Shown: piece by piece, positions 1 to 13,157 of the stretch | How the letters are laid out: each line of letters opens with the position of its first letter | Position numbering within the stretch: position 1 is the stretch's first letter | Assembly: GCA_034440575.1 (NCBI GenBank) | Contig: JAOTOL010001635.1 | Location: forward strand, 1-64,000 | DNA: 64,000 nt | Source of the DNA: Imbricaverruca yamaguchii | Lineage: Eukaryota > Arthropoda > Thecostraca > Neoverrucidae | Reading direction: 5' to 3' | Notes under the pieces: generated by a model | Told to the model about the DNA's origin: nothing | The model's input: only the letters and a program-made list of their open reading frames with translations | The model's database searches: none | Position numbers and translations under genes: made by a program

Positions 1-814
1 GCAAGTGCAAGTAGGTTCTGCACGGCAATAATACGAGAGGCCAGAAACGATGACACCAGCCCATGGCACAGTCAGGTGGCACTTGAAGCAACCCAACTTA
101 CAGGGAATACCTCATATGTATGACGCTTCCAATAACCAATTTCGCCTAGAAATGTTAGGTTAACTTTGGATTAATGAAAAACAACAGGTTACCGTAATAC
201 ATCAAAGCGACCATTGTTACGTCATCATTTTCAGGATCCGACGGACGACCCTCAGGCATCTATCAGCTACTATTACTGTCACAGTACTTTTAGCATTGAT
301 ATCAATGTGGCAGCAGGGGTGGTGGGTATGGGATGGACAGCACAGTGGCACTGTCCCTAGAACTTGGAAGTAACGGGAACCCAAACATATACTTTACCCA
401 CCGGATGACGATTCCTGAAAATAATTGAGGGAGGGGAAATACATGAAGACAGTGAGCGGGCCCGAATGGTTCGAAGTGTCGCAAACTCCATTGGGTCCCT
501 TGTTTAAAGTGTAAATGATTGGGGACCAAAGATGACATTAGAGAGACACTTTCCCTCAAAAGCATAAAATAATCAGCCGTATGTACACTATGCTTTTGAA
601 GGATCTCCTGCGGATATAATCTCGGCAGTACGACCTTCACCGTCATAGATACCCAAATCAGCGCCATAGGGACATCCTCTCAGTTTGCGGGTGGGCATCC
701 CAGCTGCAGTACCGCACCCCATCCGTTGTATGGACACCGCCACAGTCCGCTGTGTGGCACCACAGCCACCGCAGAACACCCAGTTACAGTTTGCAGCGAC
801 ACTCAAGGGAACCT
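1..814. other. No gene recognised
   Basis: Both strands were read. Short open frames occur, but none carries a recognisable domain or a plausible chain of exons, and no repeat seen elsewhere in the window was identified here. Confidence 0.5.
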
Positions 815-1023
815 CCAAGTCGTGCTATTCGTTTGTTTGTTTGTTTATTGATTGGTTCGACACACTTTATGCACATTCACGGCTAACGGCGCCGACCACA
901 CTGTTTCGCCGGTGGGCCGCGGGATTGGGAAATGTTCTGGTGGCGCTAGAATCAAACCCGGAACCCTTGGTACCCGTAGCCCGACACCTTAACCACTCGG
1001 CCATCCCCGCCCCAAGTCGTGCT
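815..1023 (-). mobile_element. tRNA-derived SINE, family 1, copy A
   Basis: Read on the minus strand, it starts with a tRNA-like head (GGGATGGCCGAGTGGTTAAG, a Ser/Leu-type A box), then a B-box-like segment. A shared body containing CCCACCGGCGAAACAGTGTG follows, and it ends in AATAAACAAACAAAC. It is flanked by a target-site duplication, CCAAGTCGTGCT, at 815-826 and 1012-1023. Four more copies of the family occur in the window. This is a pol III-type retroposon and not a functional tRNA: no complete cloverleaf is evident. Confidence 0.85.
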
Positions 1024-1040
1024 GTTATTCAAAAGGGGCA

Positions 1041-1812
1041 TTCATAATGTCCACAGTTCACAGTGTCCACAGCTCACAGTGTCCACAAGTTCATAATGTC
1101 CACAGCTCGCAGTGTCCACAGTTCACAATGTCCACATGTTCATAACTTCCACAGCTCACAATGTCCACAGTTCATAATGTCCACAGGTCATAATGTCCAC
1201 AGCTCACACTGTCCACAGATCACAATGTCCACAGTTCATAATGTCCACAGTTCATAACGTCCACAAGTTCATAAAGTCCACAAGTTCATAATGTCCACGA
1301 GTTCATAATGTCCACGAGTTCATACTGTCCACAGGTCATACTATCCACAGTTCATAATGTCCACAAGCTCGAGTTCATAACTTCCACACGTTTATTATCT
1401 TCGCAGTTCATAATGTCCACAGATCATAGTGTCCACAGTTCATATTGTCCACAGTTCATAACATCCACAGCTCACAACCTCCACAGCTCACAGTGTCCAC
1501 AGTTCATAGTATCCACAGGTCACAATGTCCACACGTTCATAATGTCCACAGTTCATAATGTCCACAGGTCACAATGTCCACACCGTCTCAGCGAAAATAT
1601 GCTGCGTGAAATCATTTTCGACCTTATCGCACTTGGCGGCGCGGCAAACCGGCAGGCGTAGAAACCTCTGGTTCACCTATTGTTAACAGATGGCAGGTCG
1701 ATCAATTCGCGCGAGATGCTGCAGGGCGATGAATTCATTCGAGATACGTTTCTCGGAATCAGAGTTGGATATTGGCCTGCGTTTCATCTTGAGCCTGACG
1801 TTTCTTAGTTAA
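1041..1812 (+). repeat. 16-bp minisatellite element, left copy
   Basis: The stretch 1041-1583 is a tandem array with a consensus unit close to TCCACAGTTCATAATG (16 bp, occasionally 17). About 230 bp of non-repetitive sequence follows, to 1812. The whole arrangement, array plus tail, recurs in inverted orientation at 10,703-11,465. Because 16 is not a multiple of three, translation gives a 48-bp (16-residue) pseudo-periodicity rich in S, T, H and C; I regard this as non-coding. Confidence 0.85.
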
Positions 1813-2998
1813 CATTGATGCATAGTACGTAAATACAGCTACTCCTGTGGCTAAATTCTTCAATGCAATCGGATATGGTCTTAACCCTCGCATTGGTGAC
1901 GTCCCAATCCTCATTCGTATTGGTAGTTGTTTCTAGAAGCCAACCGGCTAACTTTTTGTTTCTGATCCGAATGACATGTAGGTTGGTGGATGCATTCGAC
2001 GCATCGGCACTTGCTCATGCTATAAATTGTAAGACAATATACCTGATATACTTAAAGTTATTGTGATATTTTCATCGGCTGCCAGGCACAACCGACGATT
2101 TGCACCACACGACTGCTAATCGACAAGAATGTAGCTTACAAACGTCTATTAAACCTAAAGTCATCTGCCCTAAACTTTACTTCAATGACTCCTAGTTCCG
2201 CAGTAACACGGGTCATGTTTGCATTAGTAGACGCACGCTGGCAGATGTTACGCCACACGTTCAGCAATGACACCAACATTGGACGGCCCTGAGCCTTGAG
2301 CCCCCAGTCGGCGCGATTTTTGGTCCGGTGCGTCGATTTGTAAGCCTCAATGCAATTTGTTTTAAACTCTACTGAATATTTTGAAGGCTCCTTGGTTTTT
2401 ATTGCTACAAACTAAACTATTCCGGAACCCTGTGTAAGCCTTGAGGCCACGGTGCATTTTTTTCAAGTTCCATCGCGATTTTTTCTGGAGGATGGTGACG
2501 ACGAGTTATTCCCAGCGGTTTTGTTTTGAGATTGAATGGCTCATTCAATCTAACTACAAGATACCGTCCCAGTCTTCGTAACACCTAGCCCTACACCCAG
2601 CCGGTTTTATCTTTTATCACAATGTTTTGCAATGTCCTTTCCGCAGCATTTTGAAAGCAAATATGATGTCAAAGGACCCAAATGGCACAGTCCAGGTGAC
2701 AGCTTGCGAGGTTGTCATGTAAACACATTAAATAGCCGTGAAAAATAGGAGTAGGGAGATCGGGTCTAGTTGATGCACGGGATGGTTGATAAAACAGCAT
2801 TTTCTCCGAAAGCATGAAGCCGGTTGTCATGGCTACTGCTGCTACTGTTGCTACGGACACCCTCTTCTCGTGGCAAAAACAAGCCGAAGTACTTTCGACC
2901 CGGGACTACAGAATGGTAACGATGTGACACATTTTTAGACCGAAAGTACAATTTAAATGCCTTTGCTTTGCCCTTAATTTATAATTCGCCGTCCACTT
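1813..2998. other. No gene recognised
   Basis: Moderately AT-rich sequence with no supportable exon, RNA gene or named repeat. Confidence 0.45.
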
Positions 2999-3355
2999 GG
3001 CTACTTTTTAAGTGTCGGCTATCACTCTCATGTTCCCTCAACTTTGCGACCGTGAAATGTGTCTAGATTCGTGCTTAACATGCAGCCTGCTTCAACGTTT
3101 TATGGATTGGAAAGGGAACAAAATGACCATACAATTGCCTACTTGTATTAAGGTGTCCCTTATTAAGTAGCCTTGTATTAAGTAGCCTTGTATTAAGGCT
3201 ACTTTTTAAGTGTCGGCTATCACTCTCATGTACCCTCAACTTTGCGACCGTGAAATGTGTCTAGATTCGTGCTTAACATGCAGCCTGCTTTAACGTTTTA
3301 TGGATTGTAAATGGAACAAAATGACCATACAATTGCCTACTTGTATTAAGGTGTC
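2999..3355. repeat. Tandem duplication of a 159-bp segment
   Basis: The segment 2999-3157 (starting GGCTACTTTTTAAGTGTCGG and ending TTAAGGTGTC) is repeated at 3197-3355 with only a handful of substitutions. A 39-bp linker made of short TATTAAGTAGCCTTG units separates the copies. The high similarity implies a recent local duplication. No reading frame is shared across the pair. Confidence 0.85.
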
Positions 3356-5368
3356 TGCTAAAGCTGTATAAAGATATCTAAGGAATGAACGTTTGACCAT
3401 TCCATAAGTAGCATAAACCATCAGCTATGGTCAGTCAAGACTCAAGACTCACACCAGACTTATTACAATAAGCATGAAACATGGACTTTTGAAAAGGCGC
3501 ACACCAGTACCACCTATATGCACAACATAGTGTACTTAACCTACATTATATCAACTTAACCTATCATTAGTAACGATTTAACCCTATTGTGGGGTAAGTT
3601 GATGAACCGATAGTTGCGCGGTGATTTGCTCTCTGATGGAAAGCAGAGGGCGCCACGAAAACAAAATATCGTGATGATACCAGGTTTAGGCTTGGCGTAG
3701 ATGTAGCTATCTCCTCGCTACCCTTCCAAAGCGATGAGTTATGTTGAGTTTCGTCACAATTGTATCAACTAGACCCGGTTTCCCTTACCCAATGATTGCA
3801 ACAATGACATCATTAATTAAGGACTGCTTCACCTCATGGGAAACTTTTGTCATAAACATCGTAGCAAGACAGAAGAACATCAGCTTATCACACGAAGTTA
3901 CCAGATAAGCATAGTAGATGCTATGTCAAAGTACCCACACATCCAAAAAATAGCCAGACTTCGGCCACTTTATTGTAGACATCGGGTATTGAAGAAAAAA
4001 AAAGTTTTACTAACTGTAAAAATCAAGCATGTATTTGGAAGATGATGAGGCCCTGCCATCCCGACTTTCAAGTTGGAGGGGCAGTTTTCCATACTGGCAT
4101 CACAGTGTCTACAATGATGATGTCTTTCACCTCATTAAACTTTAAAATATACAATAAGTAGTACCGATATCATATTACATCCTAAGCGATCACCACAGCT
4201 TCATTGCGTTAATTCTTGCTTTATTTGTGGTTAATAAGATGGATTTCAAATTTTAAATATAACTGATTGTTCTAGTTTTTCTGACTATAGGGGTACCATT
4301 CAAATTGTCATGCTCGAACAACTTCGATTTACGCTCTCAGCACGAACTGACGTGTACATTACGATGCCTGTTGCCGATGGTAGCACGAAATAATTGGTGA
4401 TCTCGCACCAGCCCCAGCATCATTTGAAGTTCCCCTTCCCTCGAAGCATTTTCATTGCCCAGATGGAAGTAGATTAAAAGACAGCTTTTTTTTGTTTAAC
4501 GCGACACGGAGATGAGTCGCGTTTTTGTTTTCACCGTAAATATAAACTAAATCCGCTCCCATTGCTAAAATACTTCTTCGGGGGGGGGGGCAGGATTTAC
4601 GCCCGCGCTGAATTTGAAGTTACTGACATAGAAAAACGTTTTCATGTGACGACAAATGCGCTGTTTAAGGTAGTTTAAGGTAAGGTAGCTGCGCTGTTTA
4701 AGGTATAAGTTTGAATTATCGCGGCCCATGCAAACTGAGTAACTGATTGTATTAATTGGCTTACATGTTCTCCTACCTTTCATTATACATATGTGTATCG
4801 ACATTAAACCAGTAAACCACGTCGGCCATTGCATAAGCCAGACCATTCGCTGGTATCAGTCTTCAACAGCCCAATCCCAAGCCTGCGTGGGAAGACCACG
4901 CATCAACTACCCCTCCCCTCCCCAACGACCGCAAGATATAGTTCCTCGCCCGCGCCGTATCCAGTGACATGTGCACGTTCCCAGTGGCGTCTTCAGCTTG
5001 ATCTCCAAGGACACCTCCACATTACAGTGGCAAGGAAAAGATGATGCGCCAACAGCGCAACAGCATACAGATCTGAAGATACTGTACACGTTGACAAAGT
5101 GATGTATAATTCAACAACTGTGTCCGCCACTGCAGTCGTCCGATTCCCAGCCTGCATTGGCCGGGCGCTCGACGTCGCGGCCCGGCTCGGCGAGAGGTGA
5201 CATCGCGAAACACGAGTCTCTGGGACGGCTGCCGGGCGTCGGGCGGTAAAACGCCTGCTAATCCTGCAAATCCTGAATTTAACGTCGGCAAACACGAGGC
5301 ACCAGAACAGCTGAATGCGCAGCGTATACCTAACATATACATATATTTAAATACAGGTCTATATCTTC

Positions 5369-5372
<4 letters not shown>
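3356..5372. other. No gene recognised
   Basis: Non-coding as far as I can see. There is a poly-G tract near 4580. The 4880-5330 part is GC-richer and open in several frames, but it shows no domain similarity I can recognise. Confidence 0.4.
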
Positions 5373-5762
<390 letters not shown>

Positions 5763-5766
5763 ATAT

Positions 5767-5832
5767 GTAACACATAAACTGTAACAGTTTATGTGTAACA
5801 CATAAACTCTTGCGGATGTAACACATAAACTC
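5767..5832. repeat. Short palindromic repeat GTAACACATAAACT
   Basis: The 14-mer GTAACACATAAACT occurs three times (about 5767, 5795 and 5818). The first copy is followed by its own inverted form, ACAGTTTATGTGT, giving a small hairpin directly beside the CA microsatellite. Confidence 0.6.
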
Positions 5833-5836
5833 TGAT

Positions 5837-6460
5837 GTACTGTGGAGTTGTCCTCTTTCCAATAAGCTGCAAAGGGATGAACCGTCACTCGAGGAGCGTA
5901 CCAACGATAACTCTGTCCCTCATCCAGTACAACACAGGCATAGTTATCGACAAAATCGCCTACAACTACTGCCTCGCCCACACCGACTGACTCCTTCAAG
6001 TCCTGAAAAGTACGCCCCTGTTCCTTGGACACACTATGATGTCTGGTCAGACTGCGGATCTTATTAGACAAGGTCGTCATAAACGCGTCACGCAGCTCAA
6101 TATGATCGAGCAATGTACAACGATCAGTTGTAGCTCGCTGTTTGTACATGATGGTGTCCTCCATGTTCATGTTGTCCTCGTACTCGTCCTCTACTAATCC
6201 TAAGAAGGAAAGGACGCCCTGCTCCCTGGGGAAATTGAGGCCGTTTTCCATCATACATGTTTCGTACGAAGGAACCATAAAGGATTATGGTTCCTTCGTA
6301 ATGTCGCACCATTAGCTTCGAATTCTGGTGATAGGTTGCAGGATGCTGGGATGCTGGGATCTTTCCTCAGCGCAGCAAGACAATTAACACATAGCAGATA
6401 TCCATTTCCGACGCGTTCGTCATTCACCACTTGGAATAAATGAGCAGATAGCGTTCGCAA
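5837..6460 (-). pseudogene. Decayed transposon-type ORF (unnamed invertebrate repeat protein)
   Basis: Minus-strand frames at 5837-6278 and, after a frame change, 6251-6460 encode pieces of one protein. The recognisable block has the order RHH..SKEQ, LKESVGVGEAVVVGDF, DNYACVV.DEGQSYRW, VTVHPFAAYW. From memory of the family, this resembles a repetitive uncharacterised protein of many invertebrates with a conserved LKE...DFAENYS...FHWNN...HPF core, generally thought to be transposon-derived. The frame change and the run-off into the CA microsatellite indicate a dead copy. The assignment rests on motif recall only, and a host gene fragment cannot be excluded. Confidence 0.45.
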
Positions 6461-7947
6461 ATTCTTCTTGATACGTGTTTTGTGCTTCTCGAACGGATCA
6501 CAGCAACGCTACACCATTTTTCAGTAAAATATACACGGCCAGCGCAATGTCTCGGTATTAACGCGCTATCCTCACTCAGACGACTGACAGTAATGTGTAC
6601 AGTCCTTGTTTCGGCCCTACTGATGATAACCATTGTCATCGATACCTCATCTCCTATTTCACCCCTTCCCGACATGATGCTCCCTACCGTCGTCCCATAA
6701 CAGTCGCTGTTTAAATCTCGACCGACCGTTATCAGTTTCGAGGTCGACTAGCTGCGATTGACCGCGCGAACCGCAACACAAAGGTGGGGTACCAAAACTA
6801 TGAATTTAATGATTTTGCCAATCATTCTCATTAACTACGTAACAGGCATACATTGAATATTTATTTAGCTGTAAATCAGCACCTATCTCACTACATACTA
6901 TGGGTACAAGACGTCTTTCGACATTACCATGTCCACCTCCACTGATGTATTTAACCTGAACTGGATAGGTGACCTGGTGAACTGAGGTCATGAAATCGGG
7001 CACGTTCGGATTCATCTCATCATGCCTGATAAGTGCGTATCTCAAATCATAGCCCTATGAGCTTTGGGGGTCAATCGCTAGCAAAAGACTGACCCGACCA
7101 CTCAACAAAACGTGCGAAAATGAATAAACTCTGGTAAAATGGAGGAAAATTATGAGTAGTTATCAGGATATAAAAATAATTTTTATTTTTTGCTTCGAAC
7201 GTCAATCGATAACCCCTATAGTAAATGTGGTTACAAATGTGAATATCAAGTGGCTTGGGGTCACGGGCGGTCACGTGACCTGAGGTCAAATGGCCAAAGT
7301 TTTGAAATGTGTTCAAAATTAAAAGCAGATCCCAGGTATAAAACGAAGAGGTCTTTGCGATCCTACAGATATACTATATGTCTATGCTAGGTTTTAAAGT
7401 ACTGAAGATGATCGCTCTCAAATATTGACCTGCAATGTGGCCTATGCAAAATTCTGCAGGCTATATCTCCGAGGTCGCTGCCAGTATGAAGCTAAAACTT
7501 TCACAGATTGATTCAACACCCACGACTACCATATGCACCCACGTAGGTTGAAATCGCTCGCATGGCGGTGTCACCCGTTGGTTGTTTGGTGCTGGACCGC
7601 CCCAACTGTTTAAAGGTGGATGATGCCTTTATTATGTTAAATATGCTTTTAGCTATCACTGTAATTAGGAATGCATTTACGGAATTTTTGACGTGCGAAG
7701 AAGTGGCATGTGCGTACTGGATAGCCATAGCACATCACTTCGTGCGTATATTTATGGCTGGAGTCGCCCACTAAATCAGACATAGTTGTCAGGATTTGAA
7801 GACGGAGTCTAATCTGAATATTTTGGGGCAGCCGGAGTTAGGCATGGAGTCCACCCAACTTGTAAGAGTTGCCCTGAGGTGGAATGGAGTCAGAATATAC
7901 ACCACCTCTTGTGATTCAGAGTTTAAGTCGACTCCGATTAATTGCAG

Positions 7948-7948
<1 letters not shown>
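6461..7948. other. No gene recognised; AGGTCA-containing repeat-like stretch
   Basis: No exon is supportable. Around 7050-7330 the sequence contains several AGGTCA/GGTCAC-type words, similar in flavour to the repeat families at 20.8-24.3 kb and 31.3-32.2 kb. It is not clearly alignable to them by eye. Confidence 0.35.

Positions 7949-8034
<86 letters not shown>
7949..8034. repeat. (TA)n microsatellite
   Basis: About 85 bp of uninterrupted TA dinucleotide. Ile-Tyr open frames across it are artefacts. Confidence 0.98.
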
Positions 8035-8036
<2 letters not shown>

Positions 8037-10702
8037 TATATATATCCAATTTTCAGTTTAAAAACACAGGCTATATCAGGTTTGCCCCTTTCCCATTCAG
8101 ACCCGAGTTGTCTCCCCTTTCTATTCTGATATGTCATCCGTAATCTCTGGGACGTGGTTATGACCAATACCAATGCGGATTGCCGGTATTTATTTTTATC
8201 CACCACGCTTCGGCCGACGTAATTTGTTCTGATGGCTCAAGCCCTTCATTTGTTCAATGTTCATACATGTGTCCAGCCCAATGACCTGATTAGATGGCAT
8301 AGAATACTGCTTTGGCGCTTATGCTAAATGAGATGATTTTGAGCTTTAGCTGAATACTTCCACCGGCGATCCGTTGACGGATAGGACGTCAGCGAGCCAA
8401 CACGAAACCAACTTGTGAATAGGTTAGCGGTCACGGGAGAAACGATGACTTCCTTTGGCGAGTGGCTTGTTTGCTATATGAGGTTCATCATGAACTTACT
8501 CCAGCCAGCCAAATGCTGCAAGTGACGGGCGAGCCCAGATGTTGCATATGCAGCCCCAGTAAAAGGCTGAGGTCAACGGAGTGTCATCGGGCGTGTCCAG
8601 CGTCCTAGGAACGCGAGAATAAAATGTGGTTGGGGACAAGAGCAAAGTCGAGTTTTAAGAAAACGGTAACCGTGTTGCTTCTCACTGGTGACGGGTTCAT
8701 GGGTCATATAATCACATGGGGAAAACCTGACCATCTGCCAACCAGCCTGTATTTAGCACACAATGTTGTCTATACGTTTGCGTATATGCATCAACTGTTG
8801 TTTTTCACTGCCGTGTTCTACATTGTGTGGGCTCGAATCCCGCTACCAACTGCTGAACCTCTCCCATTACGGGCACGGCGTGAGAAATGCCTACGCTAAA
8901 GGAACATTGCATTTGAACACGTCCTTAATTAACATATTAATTCTGATTATTGTTAAATGCTGCTTCTGTTTCATTATCTTTGCGACACCGTTGTGTGGAG
9001 GGTGGGGGTCCGGCACGTGAGTTCTGTCAATGACAGGGGAATTCTCCAAACTCAGAGAAACCCTGGTTCGCTGTTTACACGTCGGCCTTTTGGGTTCGAT
9101 TTTTAGATACATCGCCATGGGGTTAATGTTAAGATTTCACGAAAAATAGGGGGTGCCATGGCGCCCACGCCCCTTGCCTATGCCTTAACCAATGCTCCTA
9201 TACGTATGTCTAGGTATACACCCGCGGCTATGACGTCGTTTATAATATCCCTCGAATATGATAATAATGTTATAACACTATGAATATATGATACTATTAT
9301 ATACCTGTCGTATTTTAACGCCAGCCACATTCACAAAAGAAATGTACAATTGTTGTACCACGGTTGCGGCAGCCAGTACCGAAATAGTGCCCGCGGTGCT
9401 TGAGTGGCCGCCGGGCTGACAATGTTGATACTTTTCCGCTATCAGGGAATTTTGGCCGAAATGGGCTGAAATTCGATACCAGTGCCGGCACCAGTGAAAC
9501 GCGCCGATTCTTTGTCGGTATCCATACAACTAGCTTAACGATGACATCGTTGCAAGACATTGCTAATGTGCAACATATAAAATGGTCGATCTCAGAGTGA
9601 GCTTAGGCAGGTGACCTATGATGGATTTTCGGCGCTAAATATCACTTCAAGTGTTAGTGGGAGACTAGGTCCTATAATAGTCATCCGCTCGCATAAGATG
9701 ACCACAACATATAATTTATATCTGGGAGAGTGACAGCATATGGTGGAAGACCTAAAAGCACCGCCAAAGGATCCTAGTACACCCTTCCGGTAAATGATGC
9801 GTTACCGTTTCTAATCTAGCCGAATCTACCTAACCATTTACCATTTTATCCCTTCGCCTTTCTGTTCGAACTCCCTGACTGCCAACCCGGCCTTTATTTC
9901 CAACCAGCGTGATATTAGTTCTCCAGAGGCTTCATACATTTCACCGATTTAAAGGCGTATTCCAACTTTTGTCAATTTTGTGTGCTTGTGGCGGCAGAAG
10001 AGGAACCGCTGTTAAAATATTGCTCACCAATATTACTGCATCGGAAGATTAGTTTTGACCGTTCCAAAGGCGCACGAAGATTTGTGCAGCAATCGCGCAT
10101 GACGTGCTTACCCATGTGTTTGTTATTCTGCAGTTGTGATCGTGGTAACTATTTTGACCCACTGAAGAGAGATATTGATAGATTTGTCTTGGAAAAACTA
10201 GATATCCGAGATATAGGAGTGGGGATGTCTACGAAGCATTTCGCTAATAATGCATTTTACTGTGTTTGTGCACTCACTTTTTGCTAACATCTAGTTGCAT
10301 TGGTGTAGACGTTCGTTAGGGCCCGTGGACGTACATAAAGGACCGCAAACTTTCAGAGGTGCAGCACACTTTGGGAATGGTCCCGGCACATGCGTAATTG
10401 CCCGTAAACGCTTGTGAATTCCCGTAGATGTTCGTAATAACCATTTCGGAACTTGAATTATATAAGAGATATCATCTTGACACTTTCAACGTAAACAGGC
10501 CCCCAACCGTCAATAATCCCCACCAGATTTCATGCCATTCGGTTTAGAAACAAAAAGTTAGCGGGTCGACCTCTTGAGAGTCCCACCAAAATGAAGGAGA
10601 ATTGGAAAGCTACCAATGAGTACACTATCTACACTCGGGTAAATTTTATTTAAGAAGTTATTCACAATAGTCGGTCGATCTATGATCCATCGATAATGAC
10701 TG
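8035..10702. other. No gene recognised
   Basis: Several short open frames occur (for example near 8624-8899 and 9982-10,287), but none has a recognisable domain or splice context. Nothing else is supportable. Confidence 0.4.
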
Positions 10703-11465
10703 AACACATCAGGCTCAAAACCAACCATCAGGTACAAAAATATCCAACTTCGATCACAGGACACGTATCTGGTATGAATTCCTCGGCCTCCCACATTTTG
10801 CACGAACTCATCGACCTGCCATCTGTTGACGAGAGTTGAACTAGAGGTTCCTAAATTTACCGGTTTGCTACGCCAGTACGATAAGGTTGAAAATGATTTC
10901 ACGTAGCATATTTTCGCCGAAACGGTGTGGACATTGTGATCTGTGGACATTATGAACTGTGGACATTATGAACGTGTGGACATTGTGACCTGTGGATACT
11001 ATGAACTGTGGACATTGTGAACTGTGGAAGTTGTGAGCTGTGGATATTATGAACTGTGGACAATATGAGCTGTGGACATTATGAGCTGTGGACATTATGA
11101 ACTGCGAAGATATTAAACGTGTGGAAGTTATGAACTCGAGCTTGTGGACATTATGAACTGTGGATAGTATGACCTGTGGACATTATGAACTCGTGGACAT
11201 TATGAACTCGTGGACATTATGAACTTGTGGACGTTATGAACTTGTGGTACTTATGAACTGTGGACACTGTGAACTGTGGACATTGTGATCTGTGGACAGT
11301 GTGAGCTGTGGACATTATGACCTGTGGACATTATGAACTGTGGACATTGTGAACTGTGGAAGTTATGAACATGTGGACATTGTGAACTGTGGACACTGCG
11401 AGCTGTGGACATTATGAACTTGTGGACACTGTGAGCTGTGGACACTGTGAACTGTGGACATTCTG
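10703..11465 (-). repeat. 16-bp minisatellite element, right (inverted) copy
   Basis: This is the reverse complement of the element at 1041-1812. The array occupies about 10,923-11,462, and the unique tail 10,703-10,922 precedes it on the plus strand. The order of variant units is shared with the left copy over most of the array, and the tails match up to the GAGCCTGA(T/C)GT word. The whole element was therefore copied as a block. Confidence 0.85.
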
Positions 11466-11483
11466 ATATGTCACCGTAGAACA

Positions 11484-11707
11484 CTGGAACCAGCTGCCAG
11501 AAACTATTGTAAGTAGCAGCACATTGAACGTCTTTAAAAGTAGCATAGACAATCATTATAAGAATAGAGGGCTTGCTTTTCAGTATTACAGGGAGGGCTG
11601 ATTGACGGATTTGGTGGGCAACTGGTTGAGTGTACACAGTGCAACCAAGAAGGGCCCTTGCGGCTCATAGTTGCACCTATCTTGTATGTCTTTATGTCTT
11701 TATGAGA
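11484..11707 (+). mobile_element. LINE (non-LTR) 3' end relic
   Basis: The plus-strand translation from 11,484 contains EHWNQLPETIVSSS and then ends FQYYREG-stop. This is the typical C-terminus of CR1/jockey-type reverse transcriptases (a W..LP..VV...S...FK pattern). The 3' tail ends in tandem TGTCTTTA units (TATGTCTTTATGTCTTTATG). A second copy with the same C-terminus lies on the minus strand at about 57,200-57,460. It is 5'-truncated, as usual for LINEs. Confidence 0.7.
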
Positions 11708-13067
11708 GATTCCGCAAGCGTCACTGGAGGGATGAGTCCTGTATGGGTGTTGTACTATCGGAACGAGTGAAATAAAGTAGAAGCTTAGTTAGTATAGTGT
11801 CGCCTGCCTCTCATCCTGTCAGGGAGGGCGAGTAGCGCGGTGAATCGAGCCCGTTCCTCTGGCATACCAGACGCTCAGCTAAACCACATATTTTGTTTTC
11901 CACAGTGACGGAGTGCCATCTGTTAGAAGGAAATTGCATTAGGGAAGTGGCATTAAACCGCCATATTTCTGGCATCGAGCAAGCAAGATAGGATTGGCAA
12001 GAGGCGCCGGACACAAAATAAGTGGCGTAGAAGGTAGGTACACGCACAGCGACATGCGCACACATACATGGCACGAGAAAGAACACTCTATATGGGTGGC
12101 AGACAATGGCCGAGATCCATGCATCGCCTCATACCTGCGCAGCGGTGCCAGCCGACACACATGACGTTAGCTGAACGTCGCAGGTGGCTTCGATAAGAGG
12201 CGCAGACGGGCAAACTCTCGGCACATAGGGCCAGCATCTGTTCGACATGGCGGTGATACAAGGCTTCCCTGCAGACCGGTGCATGAAACAGAATCGAAAA
12301 AAGGATGGCGGCGGCAACACACCTATCAGCCGAATCCCCAGGTCATAAGGGCATGCAGGCGGAGAAATTTGCTCAAACTACATGGTAGCGTAGAGGTCTG
12401 CGCACGATATGATGGAATCCTCGAAGAGTTTGAAAATCCCTTGGACCCAGACGGGTGGAGACTTCAAGAAATGGAGAACCTTGGAAAATTTTCGGAAATT
12501 GAGGGACTCCTGAGAGCTGGCGGAGTCCCCGAGTTTGAGGACCAACCAGGAACAGCATAGTGGTTCCTGGGAGTGACCCTCTTCAAATTGGAGAAGCTCG
12601 TTGACGCTGTATGTTCCTCAAAAAGCCGGTTTACTTTTTAAAATCTGGTGGCCAATTTCGGTTGCATTCGGCTGCATGGGCTCCTTATAGTTCGCCGACA
12701 CATGGGAGCGCTGGAGGATTCATGCAAGATTGAGAATCGCAAGAGCTTGAAGGGCTATGAAAGCTGCAGAGCTTCTGGGAATTTGGAAAATTTGAGGGTC
12801 TTCTAAGAATAGGATAAGTCGGTAGTCTACAGGGCTCTTCTGATGGCTCCCTTTTTATCACAAGCCTACAAGCTCCCTTCTAGACCACATGAACATGCAT
12901 CATTTTGATATATTTTGAGGAAGTGGACAAGACCCACCTAGCTACAATGCATAATTGTACCCAACGTTCATCTGTTCCCACCTATAGTTAAGTAGAGAAA
13001 CTCGAGAGCTAAACCCCTGCTTAATGGATCACGGGTAGCACAAACAGGATACTTGAATATACTGCTA

Positions 13068-13069
<2 letters not shown>
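11708..13069. other. No gene recognised
   Basis: No conserved exon was seen. Around 12,400-12,830 there are loosely repeated GGAAAATTT/GAGGG words, suggesting a decayed internal duplication. Confidence 0.35.
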
Positions 13070-13131
<62 letters not shown>

Positions 13132-13157
13132 ATGTATGTGTGTGTGTGTATATATTT
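13070..13157. repeat. Compound (TC)n(TA)n(TG)n microsatellite
   Basis: About 25 bp of TC is followed by about 35 bp of TA and then TG/TATG units. Confidence 0.95.

Noticed and set aside
1041..1583. CRISPR-like regular repeats
   Set aside because: Units are contiguous with no unique spacers and the DNA is eukaryotic. It is a minisatellite. The same applies to the 15-, 27- and 36-bp arrays.
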